Of a stretch of DNA of 9,629 nucleotides, positions 1-7,333 are shown in pieces. The stretch spans positions 1-9,629 of the forward strand of contig JABEVI010000083.1 in NCBI GenBank assembly GCA_013044085.1. Direction: 5' to 3'. The DNA is from Steroidobacteraceae bacterium (GTDB lineage Bacteria; Pseudomonadota; Gammaproteobacteria; Steroidobacterales; Steroidobacteraceae). Position numbers and translations under genes: made by a program. The stretch's first letter is position 1; each line of letters starts with the position of its first letter. Under the pieces are notes generated by a model. That model was given only the letters and a program-made list of their open reading frames with translations, searched no databases and had not been told where the DNA came from.

Positions 1-278
1 CGCACGTCCTTCGAATAGGTCTCCGCGTTCATCGCCACCATGATGTCGACGTGCCCGGCTCTCGCCGCGTACGCATCGCGGGTGACGCGGATCTCGTACC
101 AGGTCGGCAGACCCTGGATGTTCGACGGAAAATAATTCTTGCCCGTGACCGGCACGCCCATGCGAAAGATCGACTTCATGAGCAGCGAGTTCGCGCTCGC
201 CGAACCGGTGCCGTTGACGTTGGCGAATTTGACGACGAAGTCGTTGGTCCGGTTCGGGGCGGTGGCTAGGCTTTGCAT
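1..278 (-). CDS. korA: 2-oxoacid:ferredoxin oxidoreductase alpha subunit, KorA type (N-terminal part only)
   Basis: The first 92 codons are present; the gene continues past the left edge. The family forms, with a beta subunit (KorB), a thiamine-diphosphate enzyme that interconverts 2-oxoglutarate and succinyl-CoA + CO2 with ferredoxin-type electrons in the cytoplasm. My translation begins MQSLATAPNRTNDFVVKFAN and continues with a glycine/serine-rich NVNGTGSASANSLL stretch, then GVPVTGKNYFPSNIQGLPTW and a YEIRV segment. This is the typical opening of alpha subunits in which the gamma domain is fused N-terminal to the alpha domain (usual full length roughly 550-630 aa). The ATG at 276-278 lies inside the 3' end of the upstream oxidoreductase gene (13-base overlap), which points to translational coupling; only a weak purine stretch precedes it. 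2-oxoglutarate is the likely substrate from family resemblance and the flavin/Fe-S partner, but other 2-oxoacids cannot be excluded because the substrate-determining part is missing. Confidence 0.88.
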   Translation of the reverse strand, partial: MQSLATAPNRTNDFVVKFANVNGTGSASANSLLMKSIFRMGVPVTGKNYFPSNIQGLPTWYEIRVTRDAYAARAGHVDIMVAMNAETYSKDV

Positions 279-2056
279 GTTGCGGTCTCGTCCGACGCAT
301 GGGGGATCTTGATGGTGGATTTCTGCATGTCCCACGCGGCGGTCGGGCAGCGCTCGGCGCACAGCCCGCAGTGGATGCAGACGTCCTCGTCCTTCAGCAT
401 GACGCGCCCGGTTTGCCCAAGCGGGGCCGATACGTACAAGGCCTGCGCGGGGTTCGTCGCCGGCGCCTTCAGCCGGGTGCGCAGCTGCGCCTCGTCGCCG
501 TTCGGCGAGATCGTGAGGCAGTCGACCGGGCAGATGTCCACGCAGGCATCGCACTCGATGCACAGCTTCGCGGCAAACACGGTCTGCATGTCGCAGTTCA
601 GGCAGCGCTGCACTTCGAGCGCGGCCTGCTCGGCGGTGAACCCCAATTCCACCTCGACGTCGATTTTCTTGAATCGCTCGACCAGGTCGACGTGCGGCAT
701 GAGGCGCCGCTCGACGCCGTTGTAATCGTTTTTGTACGACCACTCGTGCATGCCCATCTTGCGGCTTTCCAGGCTCACGCTGCGCGGTGTGCGCACGTTC
801 ACGGGCAGCCCCCGGCAGTGCTGGTGGATGGAGATCGCGGCCTGGTGGCCGTGCTCCACCGACCAGATGATGTTCTTCGGGCCGAACGCGGCGTCGCCGC
901 CGAAGAAAACGCCCGGTCGCGTCGACTCGTGCGTCGAACGATCCACCCTGGGCATGTTCCATTTGTCGAACTCGATGCCCGCGTCCCGCTCGATCCATGG
1001 GAAGGCGTTTTCCTGGCCGATCGCGAGGATCACGTCATCGCAAGGGTGAAATTCCTCGCCCAGGACCCGGGTCGAGCGGATTTCGCCGTTTTCGAGTTCA
1101 TACTCGAGATGTTCGAACAGCATGCCTTTGAGTTCGCCGGACTCGGTGACGAACGACTTCGGCGCACGGTTGACCACGATGTGCACGCGTTCCTGTTCGG
1201 CGTCCTCGATTTCCCACTCGGAAGCCTTGAAGAACTGCCGCGGCTTGCGCGCCATCACCTTGACGTCCGTCGCGCCGAGGCGCAACGAGGTGCGGCAGCA
1301 GTCCATGGCGGTATTGCCGACGCCGATGATGAGCACGCGCGCACCGATCTTGCCGACGTGTTGGAAGGCTACCGACTCGAGCCAGGCGATGCCGATGTGG
1401 ACCCGGGCCGAGTCATGGCGCCCGGGCAGTTCCATGTCCTTGCCGTGCGGTGCGCCGGAACCGACGAATACCGCGTCGAATTCCTTGGTCGCGAGCAGTT
1501 CGCGCATGCTGTGCACGGGCGTGTTGAGCCGCAGGTCGACGCCCATCCGCAGGATGTAGTCGATTTCCTCGTCGAGGACCTTCGCCGGCAGACGGAAGCT
1601 CGGAATGTTGGTCCGCATCAATCCGCCGGCGACCGCGCTGCGTTCGAAGATCGTCACCGCGTATCCCAAAGGCAGAAGATCGTTCGCGACGGTGAGTGAT
1701 GCGGGCCCCGCGCCGATACAGGCGATGCGCTTGCCATTTCCTTGCTGCGGCGCGCGTGGCAGAAGCGCGTCGACGGCGTCGCGGTGATCGGCCGCGACCC
1801 GCTTCAAGCGGCAGATGGCCACGGGCTTTTGTTCGATGCGGCCCCGGCGGCAGGCCGGCTCGCAGGGGCGGTCGCAAACCCGGCCGAGAATGCCGGGGAA
1901 AACGTTCGACTCGCGATTCACGAGGTACGCGCGGGTGAATTCGCCCTGTGCGATCAGTCGTATGTACTCGGGGACATCGGTGTGCGCCGGGCAGGCCCAT
2001 TGGCAATCCACGACGCGGTGGAAATAGTCCGGATCCGCAGTATCGGTCGGTTGCAT
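266..2056 (-). CDS. GltD-like FAD/NAD(P) oxidoreductase with two C-terminal [4Fe-4S] ferredoxin modules (KorC-like electron-transfer subunit)
   Basis: 596 aa from the chosen ATG. Residues 18-82 form a glutamate-synthase-small-subunit-like Fe-S domain (C18, C22-P, C61, C65, C69, C82). An FAD-binding Rossmann motif GAGPAS lies at 115-120, the NAD(P)-binding GVGNTAMD at 245-252 and the second FAD contact FGGDAAFG at 385-392. The C-terminus adds C485/C488, then C499-x2-C-x2-C-x3-C509-P and C560-x2-C-x2-C-x3-C570-P, two bacterial ferredoxin cluster motifs. The protein should therefore move electrons between NAD(P)H and a ferredoxin-type partner. Its overlap with korA suggests it is the third subunit of a 2-oxoglutarate oxidoreductase, as described for the NADP-linked enzyme of Azoarcus evansii (established knowledge; match inferred from context). 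The ATG at 2054-2056 is preceded by GAGGGA at 2059-2064, a slightly short spacing. The frame stays open upstream to 2284, but that part overlaps the phosphoketolase, is arginine/proline-rich and has no family resemblance. An ATG at 2094-2096 is possible but has no ribosome binding site. Confidence 0.9.
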   Translation of the reverse strand: MQPTDTADPDYFHRVVDCQWACPAHTDVPEYIRLIAQGEFTRAYLVNRESNVFPGILGRVCDRPCEPACRRGRIEQKPVAICRLKRVAADHRDAVDALLPRAPQQGNGKRIACIGAGPASLTVANDLLPLGYAVTIFERSAVAGGLMRTNIPSFRLPAKVLDEEIDYILRMGVDLRLNTPVHSMRELLATKEFDAVFVGSGAPHGKDMELPGRHDSARVHIGIAWLESVAFQHVGKIGARVLIIGVGNTAMDCCRTSLRLGATDVKVMARKPRQFFKASEWEIEDAEQERVHIVVNRAPKSFVTESGELKGMLFEHLEYELENGEIRSTRVLGEEFHPCDDVILAIGQENAFPWIERDAGIEFDKWNMPRVDRSTHESTRPGVFFGGDAAFGPKNIIWSVEHGHQAAISIHQHCRGLPVNVRTPRSVSLESRKMGMHEWSYKNDYNGVERRLMPHVDLVERFKKIDVEVELGFTAEQAALEVQRCLNCDMQTVFAAKLCIECDACVDICPVDCLTISPNGDEAQLRTRLKAPATNPAQALYVSAPLGQTGRVMLKDEDVCIHCGLCAERCPTAAWDMQKSTIKIPHASDETATCKA

Positions 2057-2177
2057 GTTCCCTCGGTGAGAGTGACGTCCTGAATTGCCTAGCATATCGC
2101 AATCGCGCCCGCACGCATGCGCGGTCGGTGTGCGGCGACAGGCGCGCGGCGGCGGACGTGGGCGTGTGCCGCGATCC
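2057..2177. other. Intergenic gap between phosphoketolase and the KorC-like gene
   Basis: These 121 bases lie between the phosphoketolase stop (TGA, 2178-2180) and the next ATG on the same strand. They hold a possible 6-bp GC-rich hairpin with a 4-base loop at 2109-2124 (one G-U pair in RNA) and, nearer the ATG, a TATGCT hexamer at 2091-2096. No run of T follows the hairpin on the minus strand, so it is not a classical intrinsic terminator. The gap is long enough for the kor genes to have their own promoter, but read-through from phosphoketolase cannot be excluded. Confidence 0.5.
2091..2096 (-). promoter_or_regulatory. Possible -10 element for the kor operon
   Basis: TATGCT reads on the minus strand 34 bases before the ATG of the KorC-like gene and would place a transcript start near 2084 with a leader of about 28 bases. 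I see no convincing -35 hexamer 16-18 bases upstream. The same hexamer occurs before the phosphoketolase gene. The call rests on position and similarity only. Confidence 0.25.
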
Positions 2178-4592
2178 TCAGGCTGTGCCTCCCGCCGGCG
2201 CGGACGCGTCCCATTCCCACCCGGACAATTCGGGTGAGTCGATGCCTTCCTCCGCGGCATAGCGCAGGCAGTCGAGAATCGCATTCTTCATGCGCTCCTT
2301 GACATGCGCTCCCCGGTCCCGCAACACCGGCACGCGATCTACGGCATCGATCACGAGATTGAAGCGATCGATCTGATTGCGAATCGCGAGATCCATCGGG
2401 GTGTCGATGTTGCCGTATTCCTTGTAGCCGCGCACGTGGAAGTTGCGCGAGTTGGTGCGTCGATACATGAGTTTGTGGATCAGCCAGGGATAGCCATGGA
2501 AGTTGAAGATCACCGGCCGGTTCCGAGTGAACAGGCTGTCGAAGTCGGCATTCGAGAGGCCGTGCTCGTGCTCTTCGATGGGAACCAGCCGAAACAGGTC
2601 GACGACATTGACGAAGCGCACCTTGAGGGAGGGAAAGTATTCGTATAAAAGCGAGGTCGCGGCGAGCGCTTCCTTGGTCGGCACGTCGCCCGCGCAGGCC
2701 ATCACCAGGTCGGGCTCGGCTCCGGCATCGTTGCTCGCCCAGTCCCAGATGCTGATGCCCTTGGCGCAATGCGTGTTTGCCTCCTCGAGCGTCAGGTATT
2801 GCAGGTGTTTTTGCTTGTCGGCGACGATGACGTTGACCTTGTCCGTGCTGTCGAGACAATGGTTCGCGACCGACAGCAAACAATTGGCGTCCGGCGGCAG
2901 GTAGATGCGCGTCACGCGCGGGCTCTTGTTGGTGACCAGGTCGAGAAATCCCGGATCCTGGTGTGAGAAACCGTTGTGGTCCTGCCGCCAAACCGTCGAG
3001 GTGAGCAGGATGTTCAGTGAGGAGACCGGCGCGCGCCAGGGGACGTCGAGGGATTTCTCGAGCCATTTGGCGTGCTGATTGAACATCGAATCGATCACGT
3101 GGATGAACGCCTCGTAAGAGGCGAGGATCCCGTGGCGGCCGGAGAGCAGGTAGCCCTCCAGCCAGCCCTCGAGCGTGTGTTCGGAGAGTACTTCCATGAC
3201 CCGGCCGTCGCGGGCCAGATGCGAGCCGTCGGCATCTTCCGGGAGAATCTCCGCCATCCAAGCCTTGCCGCTCGCCTGGTAGACGTCCTCGAGGCGGTTC
3301 GAGGCGGTCTCGTCCGGACAGAAGAAGCGAAAGTTATCCGGATTGCCCCGCATCACGTCGCGCAGGAGTTGACCCAGGGGCCGGGTGTTCTCCGGGCCGA
3401 AACGGCCGCGCTTCGGGACTTCGACTCCGTAATGCCGCAACTCCGGCAACAGCAGCGCCTTTCGCAGCAGGCCGCCGTTGCTGACCGGGTTTGCGCTCAT
3501 GCGCCTCGAGCCCGTGGGCGCGAGCCGCGCCAGTTCCGCAACCAGCCGGCCGTCCGCTGTGAACAGGCGTTCCGGATGGTAGCTCCTGAGCCAGGCTTCC
3601 AACTGGCGCAGGTGCGCCGGGTCCTTGTGCGGATCGATCGGGATTTGATGGGCGCGCCAGGAGCCCTCGACCTTGTGGCCATCGACCTGCTTCGGGCCGG
3701 TCCAGCCTTTCGGCGTGCGCAGCACGATCATCGGCCATGCGGGCAGATCGCCCGGCCCGTCGGTGCGCGCCTGCCGCTGGATGGCCTGAATCTCATCGAC
3801 GACGCGCTCGAGCGTCGCGGCGAGCGCCTGGTGCACGATCTCGGGTTGGTCGCCTTCGACGAAGTGCGGTTTGTAGCCGAAGCCGCGCATCAGGCTGTCG
3901 AGCGGATCGTGTCCGATGCGTGCGAGTATGGTCGGATTGGCGATCTTGTAGCCGTTCAAATGCAGGATTGGCAGCACCGCGCCGTCCCGCGCCGGGTTCA
4001 AGAATTTCGTGCCGTGCCAGGCCGTCGCGAGCGGTCCGGTTTCCGCCTCACCATCACCGATCACGCAGGCGACGATCAATTCCGGGTGATCGAAAGCGGC
4101 GCCGAAGGCATGCGCCAGGCTGTAGCCGAGCTCGCCGCCCTCGTGCAGGGAGCCCGGCGTCTCGGGTGTGCAATGACTGCCGATGCCGCCGGGAAAGGAG
4201 AACTGTTTGAAGAAGCGCTGCAGTCCGCGCTCGCTTTGGCCCTTGTCGGGATAGACCTCTGCGTAAGTGCCTTCCAGCCAGGCCTGCGACAACATCGAAG
4301 GTGCGCCGTGTCCGGGGCCGGAAACGAACAGCACATCGAGATCCCGCGCCACGATGAGGCGATTCAGATGGGTCCAGAGCAGCGTCTGGCCGGGATCCGA
4401 ACCCCAGTGGCCGAGCAGCCGCCTTTTGATGTGTTCGATCTTCAACGGCTCCTTCAGCAATGGGTTGTCGCGCAGGTACAGCATGCCCGCGCACAGATAC
4501 ATCGCGGCGCGCCAGTACGCATCCAGGGAGTGAAGCTCGGCCGGTGACAAAGTGGGTTTTGGTGCGTTCGTACTGTCAAAGTTCAATGACAT
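2178..4592 (-). CDS. xfp: Phosphoketolase (xylulose 5-phosphate / fructose 6-phosphate), thiamine-diphosphate enzyme
   Basis: 804 aa, within the usual 790-825 aa. It cleaves xylulose 5-phosphate (and in many members fructose 6-phosphate) with phosphate to acetyl phosphate plus glyceraldehyde 3-phosphate (or erythrose 4-phosphate) in the cytoplasm. Visible family landmarks are DAYWRAA near residue 24, HWGSDPGQ (H62), SGPGHGAPSM (H95), SHCTPETPGSLHEGGELGY at 139-157 containing the phosphoketolase signature EGGELGY, and the thiamine-diphosphate loop GDGEAETGPLATAWHGTKF at 179-197. Further on come H315, TLEGW with the likely catalytic E475, and GFSHQDPGF with H544. These match the conserved His/Glu set known from Bifidobacterium phosphoketolase, so the enzyme looks active. 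The sequence does not decide between one and two sugar substrates. The ATG at 4590-4592 directly abuts GGGGAG; a TTG two codons later (4584-4586) has better spacing of 6 bases and may be the real start. The frame also stays open to an ATG at 4658, which lacks a ribosome binding site. It faces glgP head to head. Confidence 0.95.
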   Translation of the reverse strand: MSLNFDSTNAPKPTLSPAELHSLDAYWRAAMYLCAGMLYLRDNPLLKEPLKIEHIKRRLLGHWGSDPGQTLLWTHLNRLIVARDLDVLFVSGPGHGAPSMLSQAWLEGTYAEVYPDKGQSERGLQRFFKQFSFPGGIGSHCTPETPGSLHEGGELGYSLAHAFGAAFDHPELIVACVIGDGEAETGPLATAWHGTKFLNPARDGAVLPILHLNGYKIANPTILARIGHDPLDSLMRGFGYKPHFVEGDQPEIVHQALAATLERVVDEIQAIQRQARTDGPGDLPAWPMIVLRTPKGWTGPKQVDGHKVEGSWRAHQIPIDPHKDPAHLRQLEAWLRSYHPERLFTADGRLVAELARLAPTGSRRMSANPVSNGGLLRKALLLPELRHYGVEVPKRGRFGPENTRPLGQLLRDVMRGNPDNFRFFCPDETASNRLEDVYQASGKAWMAEILPEDADGSHLARDGRVMEVLSEHTLEGWLEGYLLSGRHGILASYEAFIHVIDSMFNQHAKWLEKSLDVPWRAPVSSLNILLTSTVWRQDHNGFSHQDPGFLDLVTNKSPRVTRIYLPPDANCLLSVANHCLDSTDKVNVIVADKQKHLQYLTLEEANTHCAKGISIWDWASNDAGAEPDLVMACAGDVPTKEALAATSLLYEYFPSLKVRFVNVVDLFRLVPIEEHEHGLSNADFDSLFTRNRPVIFNFHGYPWLIHKLMYRRTNSRNFHVRGYKEYGNIDTPMDLAIRNQIDRFNLVIDAVDRVPVLRDRGAHVKERMKNAILDCLRYAAEEGIDSPELSGWEWDASAPAGGTA

Positions 4593-4648
4593 CTCCCCGT
4601 GCGGGTTCGTCGATCCGGATTCGGGCCGCAGCTTCGGCGACCGCCGTG

Positions 4649-4657
4649 AGCATAGCA
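4649..4657 (-). promoter_or_regulatory. Possible extended -10 element for phosphoketolase
   Basis: The minus strand reads TGCTATGCT, that is TG, one base, then TATGCT, matching four of six bases of TATAAT plus the TG extension. It would start a transcript near 4642. There is no recognisable -35 box at 15-18 bases, which is tolerated for extended -10 promoters. Confidence 0.28.
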
Positions 4658-4751
4658 ACTCAGACCGCGCGCGCCCCTACGTGGAATCCACCGCTGGGAT
4701 CGGGGGGTGCGCAGCGCGACAATCCAGCTCCTTGGTCCACGAGTGCGGCCT

Positions 4752-4755
4752 GGAG
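4752..4755 (+). promoter_or_regulatory. Ribosome binding site deciding the glgP start
   Basis: GGAG lies 9 bases before the ATG at 4765. It supports that start over the upstream in-frame ATG at 4552, which would run antisense through the beginning of phosphoketolase and add 71 residues with no family resemblance. Confidence 0.55.
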
Positions 4756-4764
4756 ATCGATGCG

Positions 4765-7305
4765 ATGCCCGAGGTTCCCGACAACGACGAGCCGGCCCAC
4801 GGGCCGGCGGATCAGGCCGGCGTCGAGATCCTGCGGCGGCTGGCGCTCGACCTGCGCTGGTCGTGGAGCCACGCGAGCGATGAAGTGTGGAAGCTGCTCG
4901 AGCCGGTCCTGTGGGCGCGCACGCACAATCCCTGGGTCGTGCTGCAGACGGTCTCGCCGCAACGCCTGAGCGCGATGCTTGCCGACGACGAATTTCGCAG
5001 CCGCATCGAGCACCTCGCCGCGGCGGTGCGCGCCGCCGCGCAGGCGCCCGGCTGGTTTCAGCGCCGACATCCGCAGGCGCCGCTTTCGCGAATCGCGTAC
5101 TTCAGCATGGAATTCATGCTGAGCGAAGCGCTGCCGATCTACGCCGGCGGACTCGGCAACGTGGCCGGCGATCAGCTCAAGGCCGCGAGCGATCTCGGCG
5201 TCCCGGTGGTCGGCGTGGGTCTTTTGTACAGTCAGGGATATTTCCGACAGGTCATCGATCGTGACGGCAACCAACAGGCGCTGTATCCGTATAACGAGCC
5301 GGGCCAGCTGCCGATCACGCCGGTTCGCAGGCCTGACGGAGAGATGCTGCGGCTCGAGATCCGTTTCCCGGGTTATTCCTTGTGGCTGCGGGCGTGGAAG
5401 GTGACGGTCGGCCGGCTGCATCTGTACCTGCTCGACAGCAACGACATCGCCAATTATCCGGCGCACCGCGGCATCACCAGCGAGCTCTACGGGGGCGGGC
5501 CGGAGCTGCGTTTGCAGCAGGAGATCGTGCTTGGCATCGGCGGCTGGCGGCTTCTCGATGCGCTGAACATCGAGGTCGACGTATGTCACTTGAACGAGGG
5601 ACATGCGGCTTTCGCGATCCTCGAGCGCGCCCGCGCGTTCATGCAAAAAAACGATCTGTCGTTCCCGGCCGCGCTGGCGGTGACACGCGCCGGCAACGTC
5701 TTCACCACGCACACCGCGGTCGGCGCGGGTTTCGACCGCTTCGCTGCGCATCTTCTGGAGCAATATCTCGTGTCTTATGCCGCCGAGCAGCTGCGTCTCG
5801 CGCCGCGCGAGCTGTTGGCGCTCGGTCGTCGCGATGCGGACGATGCCGCGGAGCCGTTCAACATGGCCTATCTCGCGCTGCGGGGCAGCGCCGCGGTCAA
5901 CGGCGTCAGCCGCCTGCATGGGGAGGTCAGTCGCCGGATCTTTCAGCCCTTGTTCCCGCGCTGGCCGGCAGGGGAGGTTCCGGTCGGCCACGTGACCAAC
6001 GGCGTGCATACGCCGAGTTGGGACTCACCGGCGGCCGATGCGCTGTGGACTCGCGCCTGTGGCAAGGATCGCTGGCGGGGCGCGCTGGAGGCGCTCGAGC
6101 AGCCGATGCGATCGGTCGCCGACACCGAGATCTGGCGCATGCGCGCGGCGGCGCGCGGCGCCCTCGTCGAGTATGCGCGCGAGCGCTTGTCGATGCAGCT
6201 CGGCGCCTCGGGTGCACCGGCACCGGCGATCGAGGCGGCACGGCACGTGTTCAGCCCGGAGGTGTTGACGCTCGGCTTTGCGCGCCGCTTCGCCACCTAC
6301 AAGCGACCGAACCTGTTGTTGCGCGAGCCTGCGCGGCTGGCGCGGCTCATGAGCGATCCGCGGCGTCCCGTGCAAATCATCCTCGCCGGCAAGGCGCATC
6401 CGCAAGACGCGCCGGGTCAGGCCTTGATTCGCGACTGGGTGCGGTTCGTGCGCCGGCACGACGTGCGCGCGCACGCGGTGTTCCTCGCCGATTACGACAT
6501 GTTGCTGACCGAACACATGGTCCAGGGCGTCGACGTCTGGATCAACACCCCGCGGCGGCCCTGGGAGGCCTGTGGCACGAGCGGCATGAAGGTGCTGGTG
6601 AACGGTGGGCTGAACCTCTCCGAACTGGACGGATGGTGGGCCGAGGCTTACGCGGCGCAGGTCGGCTGGGCGCTCGGCGATGGCGCGGAGCATGACGACG
6701 ATGCACCGTGGGACGCGTTCGAGGCCGGGCAGCTGTTCGATCTTCTCGAGAATGAAATCATCCCGTGCTTTTACGATCGCGATGCCGCCGGGGTTCCGCG
6801 CGCCTGGGTGGCGCGGGTACGTGAGAGCATGGCGCGGCTGACGCCCGAGTATTCGGCCAATCGCAGCGTGCGTGAGTACGTCGAGAAGTGTTATCTGCCC
6901 GCCGCAATCGACTATCGCGCCCGGGCCCGGCAGGGCGGTGCGGCGGGCATCCAAATCGTCAACTGGCTGGCGTCGCTCGAGAACAACTGGCACGCCCTCA
7001 AATTCATCGGCGTGCGGGTCGAGACGAGCGATCGGTACCACCAATTCACGGTCGAAGTCGATCTCGGCGCGCTCAGCCCGCAATCGGTGGATGTCGAACT
7101 TTACGCGGATGGATTGGCCAAGGAAGCGCCGCAGCGCCAATCGATGCGGCGGCTCGCCGGCCCGGTCGACGGCGGCGGCGCATGCGTGTACGGCGCGCGA
7201 GTGGCGGCGACCCGGCCGGCGGACCACTATAGTGCGCGCATCGTGCCGGTATTTCCCGGCGTCAATGTGCCGCTGGAGGCGCCGTACATCGCATGGCAGC
7301 GATAG
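4765..7305 (+). CDS. glgP: Alpha-glucan (glycogen/maltodextrin) phosphorylase, GT35 family
   Basis: 846 aa. It releases glucose 1-phosphate from the non-reducing ends of alpha-1,4-glucans with phosphate and pyridoxal phosphate (PLP) in the cytoplasm. The N-terminal part, with LDLRWSWSHASDEVW and the HNPWVVLQ segment, is the DUF3417-type domain found in the branch typified by the Thermotoga enzyme rather than E. coli GlgP. Next come IAYFSMEF (110-117) and the glycine-rich IYAGGLGNVAGDQLKAASDL, then HLNEGHAAF, THTAVGAGFDRF and VGHVTNGVHTPSW. The catalytic half has FATYKRPN (K513), ILAGKAHPQD (K543), VDVWINTPRRPWEACGTSGMK with K609 as the expected PLP lysine, and NGGLNLSELDGWW. The C-terminus (WLASLENNW, then HYSARIVP) is also typical. 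All key residues are present. Closest named alternative: maltodextrin phosphorylase; the natural glucan length cannot be read from sequence. No glycogen synthesis gene lies in the window. The gene starts an apparent operon, with 28 bases to the next gene. Confidence 0.94.
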   Translation: MPEVPDNDEPAHGPADQAGVEILRRLALDLRWSWSHASDEVWKLLEPVLWARTHNPWVVLQTVSPQRLSAMLADDEFRSRIEHLAAAVRAAAQAPGWFQRRHPQAPLSRIAYFSMEFMLSEALPIYAGGLGNVAGDQLKAASDLGVPVVGVGLLYSQGYFRQVIDRDGNQQALYPYNEPGQLPITPVRRPDGEMLRLEIRFPGYSLWLRAWKVTVGRLHLYLLDSNDIANYPAHRGITSELYGGGPELRLQQEIVLGIGGWRLLDALNIEVDVCHLNEGHAAFAILERARAFMQKNDLSFPAALAVTRAGNVFTTHTAVGAGFDRFAAHLLEQYLVSYAAEQLRLAPRELLALGRRDADDAAEPFNMAYLALRGSAAVNGVSRLHGEVSRRIFQPLFPRWPAGEVPVGHVTNGVHTPSWDSPAADALWTRACGKDRWRGALEALEQPMRSVADTEIWRMRAAARGALVEYARERLSMQLGASGAPAPAIEAARHVFSPEVLTLGFARRFATYKRPNLLLREPARLARLMSDPRRPVQIILAGKAHPQDAPGQALIRDWVRFVRRHDVRAHAVFLADYDMLLTEHMVQGVDVWINTPRRPWEACGTSGMKVLVNGGLNLSELDGWWAEAYAAQVGWALGDGAEHDDDAPWDAFEAGQLFDLLENEIIPCFYDRDAAGVPRAWVARVRESMARLTPEYSANRSVREYVEKCYLPAAIDYRARARQGGAAGIQIVNWLASLENNWHALKFIGVRVETSDRYHQFTVEVDLGALSPQSVDVELYADGLAKEAPQRQSMRRLAGPVDGGGACVYGARVAATRPADHYSARIVPVFPGVNVPLEAPYIAWQR

Positions 7306-7319
7306 CGGTGCCGGCGAAT

Positions 7320-7326
7320 GGAGGAG
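7320..7326 (+). promoter_or_regulatory. Strong ribosome binding site of the hydratase-acyltransferase gene
   Basis: GGAGGAG sits 7 bases before the ATG at 7334. It is the best Shine-Dalgarno sequence in the window and fixes this start; the frame is open upstream to 6872 only as a shadow of glgP. Confidence 0.75.
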
Positions 7327-7333
7327 ATCGCTC

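Larger units (their letters stand above)
4593..4764. promoter_or_regulatory. Divergent intergenic region between phosphoketolase and glgP
   Basis: This 172-base region must contain the 5' signals of both divergent units. On the minus strand TGCTATGCT (4649-4657) resembles an extended -10 element (TGnTATAAT type), giving a leader of about 50 bases for phosphoketolase; no good -35 hexamer lies behind it. GTGGAATCCAC at 4681-4691 is an inverted repeat (5-bp arms, 1-base centre) just beyond where the -35 region would lie, and ATCCGGAT at 4613-4620 is an 8-base palindrome in the predicted leader. I find no convincing sigma-70 promoter for glgP. Coordinated control of both arms from this region is an inference. 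Confidence 0.45.

Noticed and set aside
299..1699. 466-codon plus-strand open frame opposite the KorC-like gene
   Set aside because: It lies antisense within a gene with clear flavin and Fe-S motifs. Its translation has no recognisable domain and looks like the usual mirror frame in GC-rich DNA.
2057..2284. N-terminal extension of the KorC-like protein to an ATG at 2284
   Set aside because: It would overlap the phosphoketolase 3' end by over 100 bases, is low-complexity and Arg/Pro-rich, and the family begins close to the ATG at 2056.
3072..4547. 491-codon plus-strand open frame opposite phosphoketolase
   Set aside because: It is fully antisense to a gene with complete phosphoketolase motifs; composition is Arg/Ala/Gln-rich with no domain.
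4552..4764. 71-residue N-terminal extension of glgP
   Set aside because: It would run antisense into the phosphoketolase start; the family begins near the ATG at 4765, which has GGAG at proper spacing.
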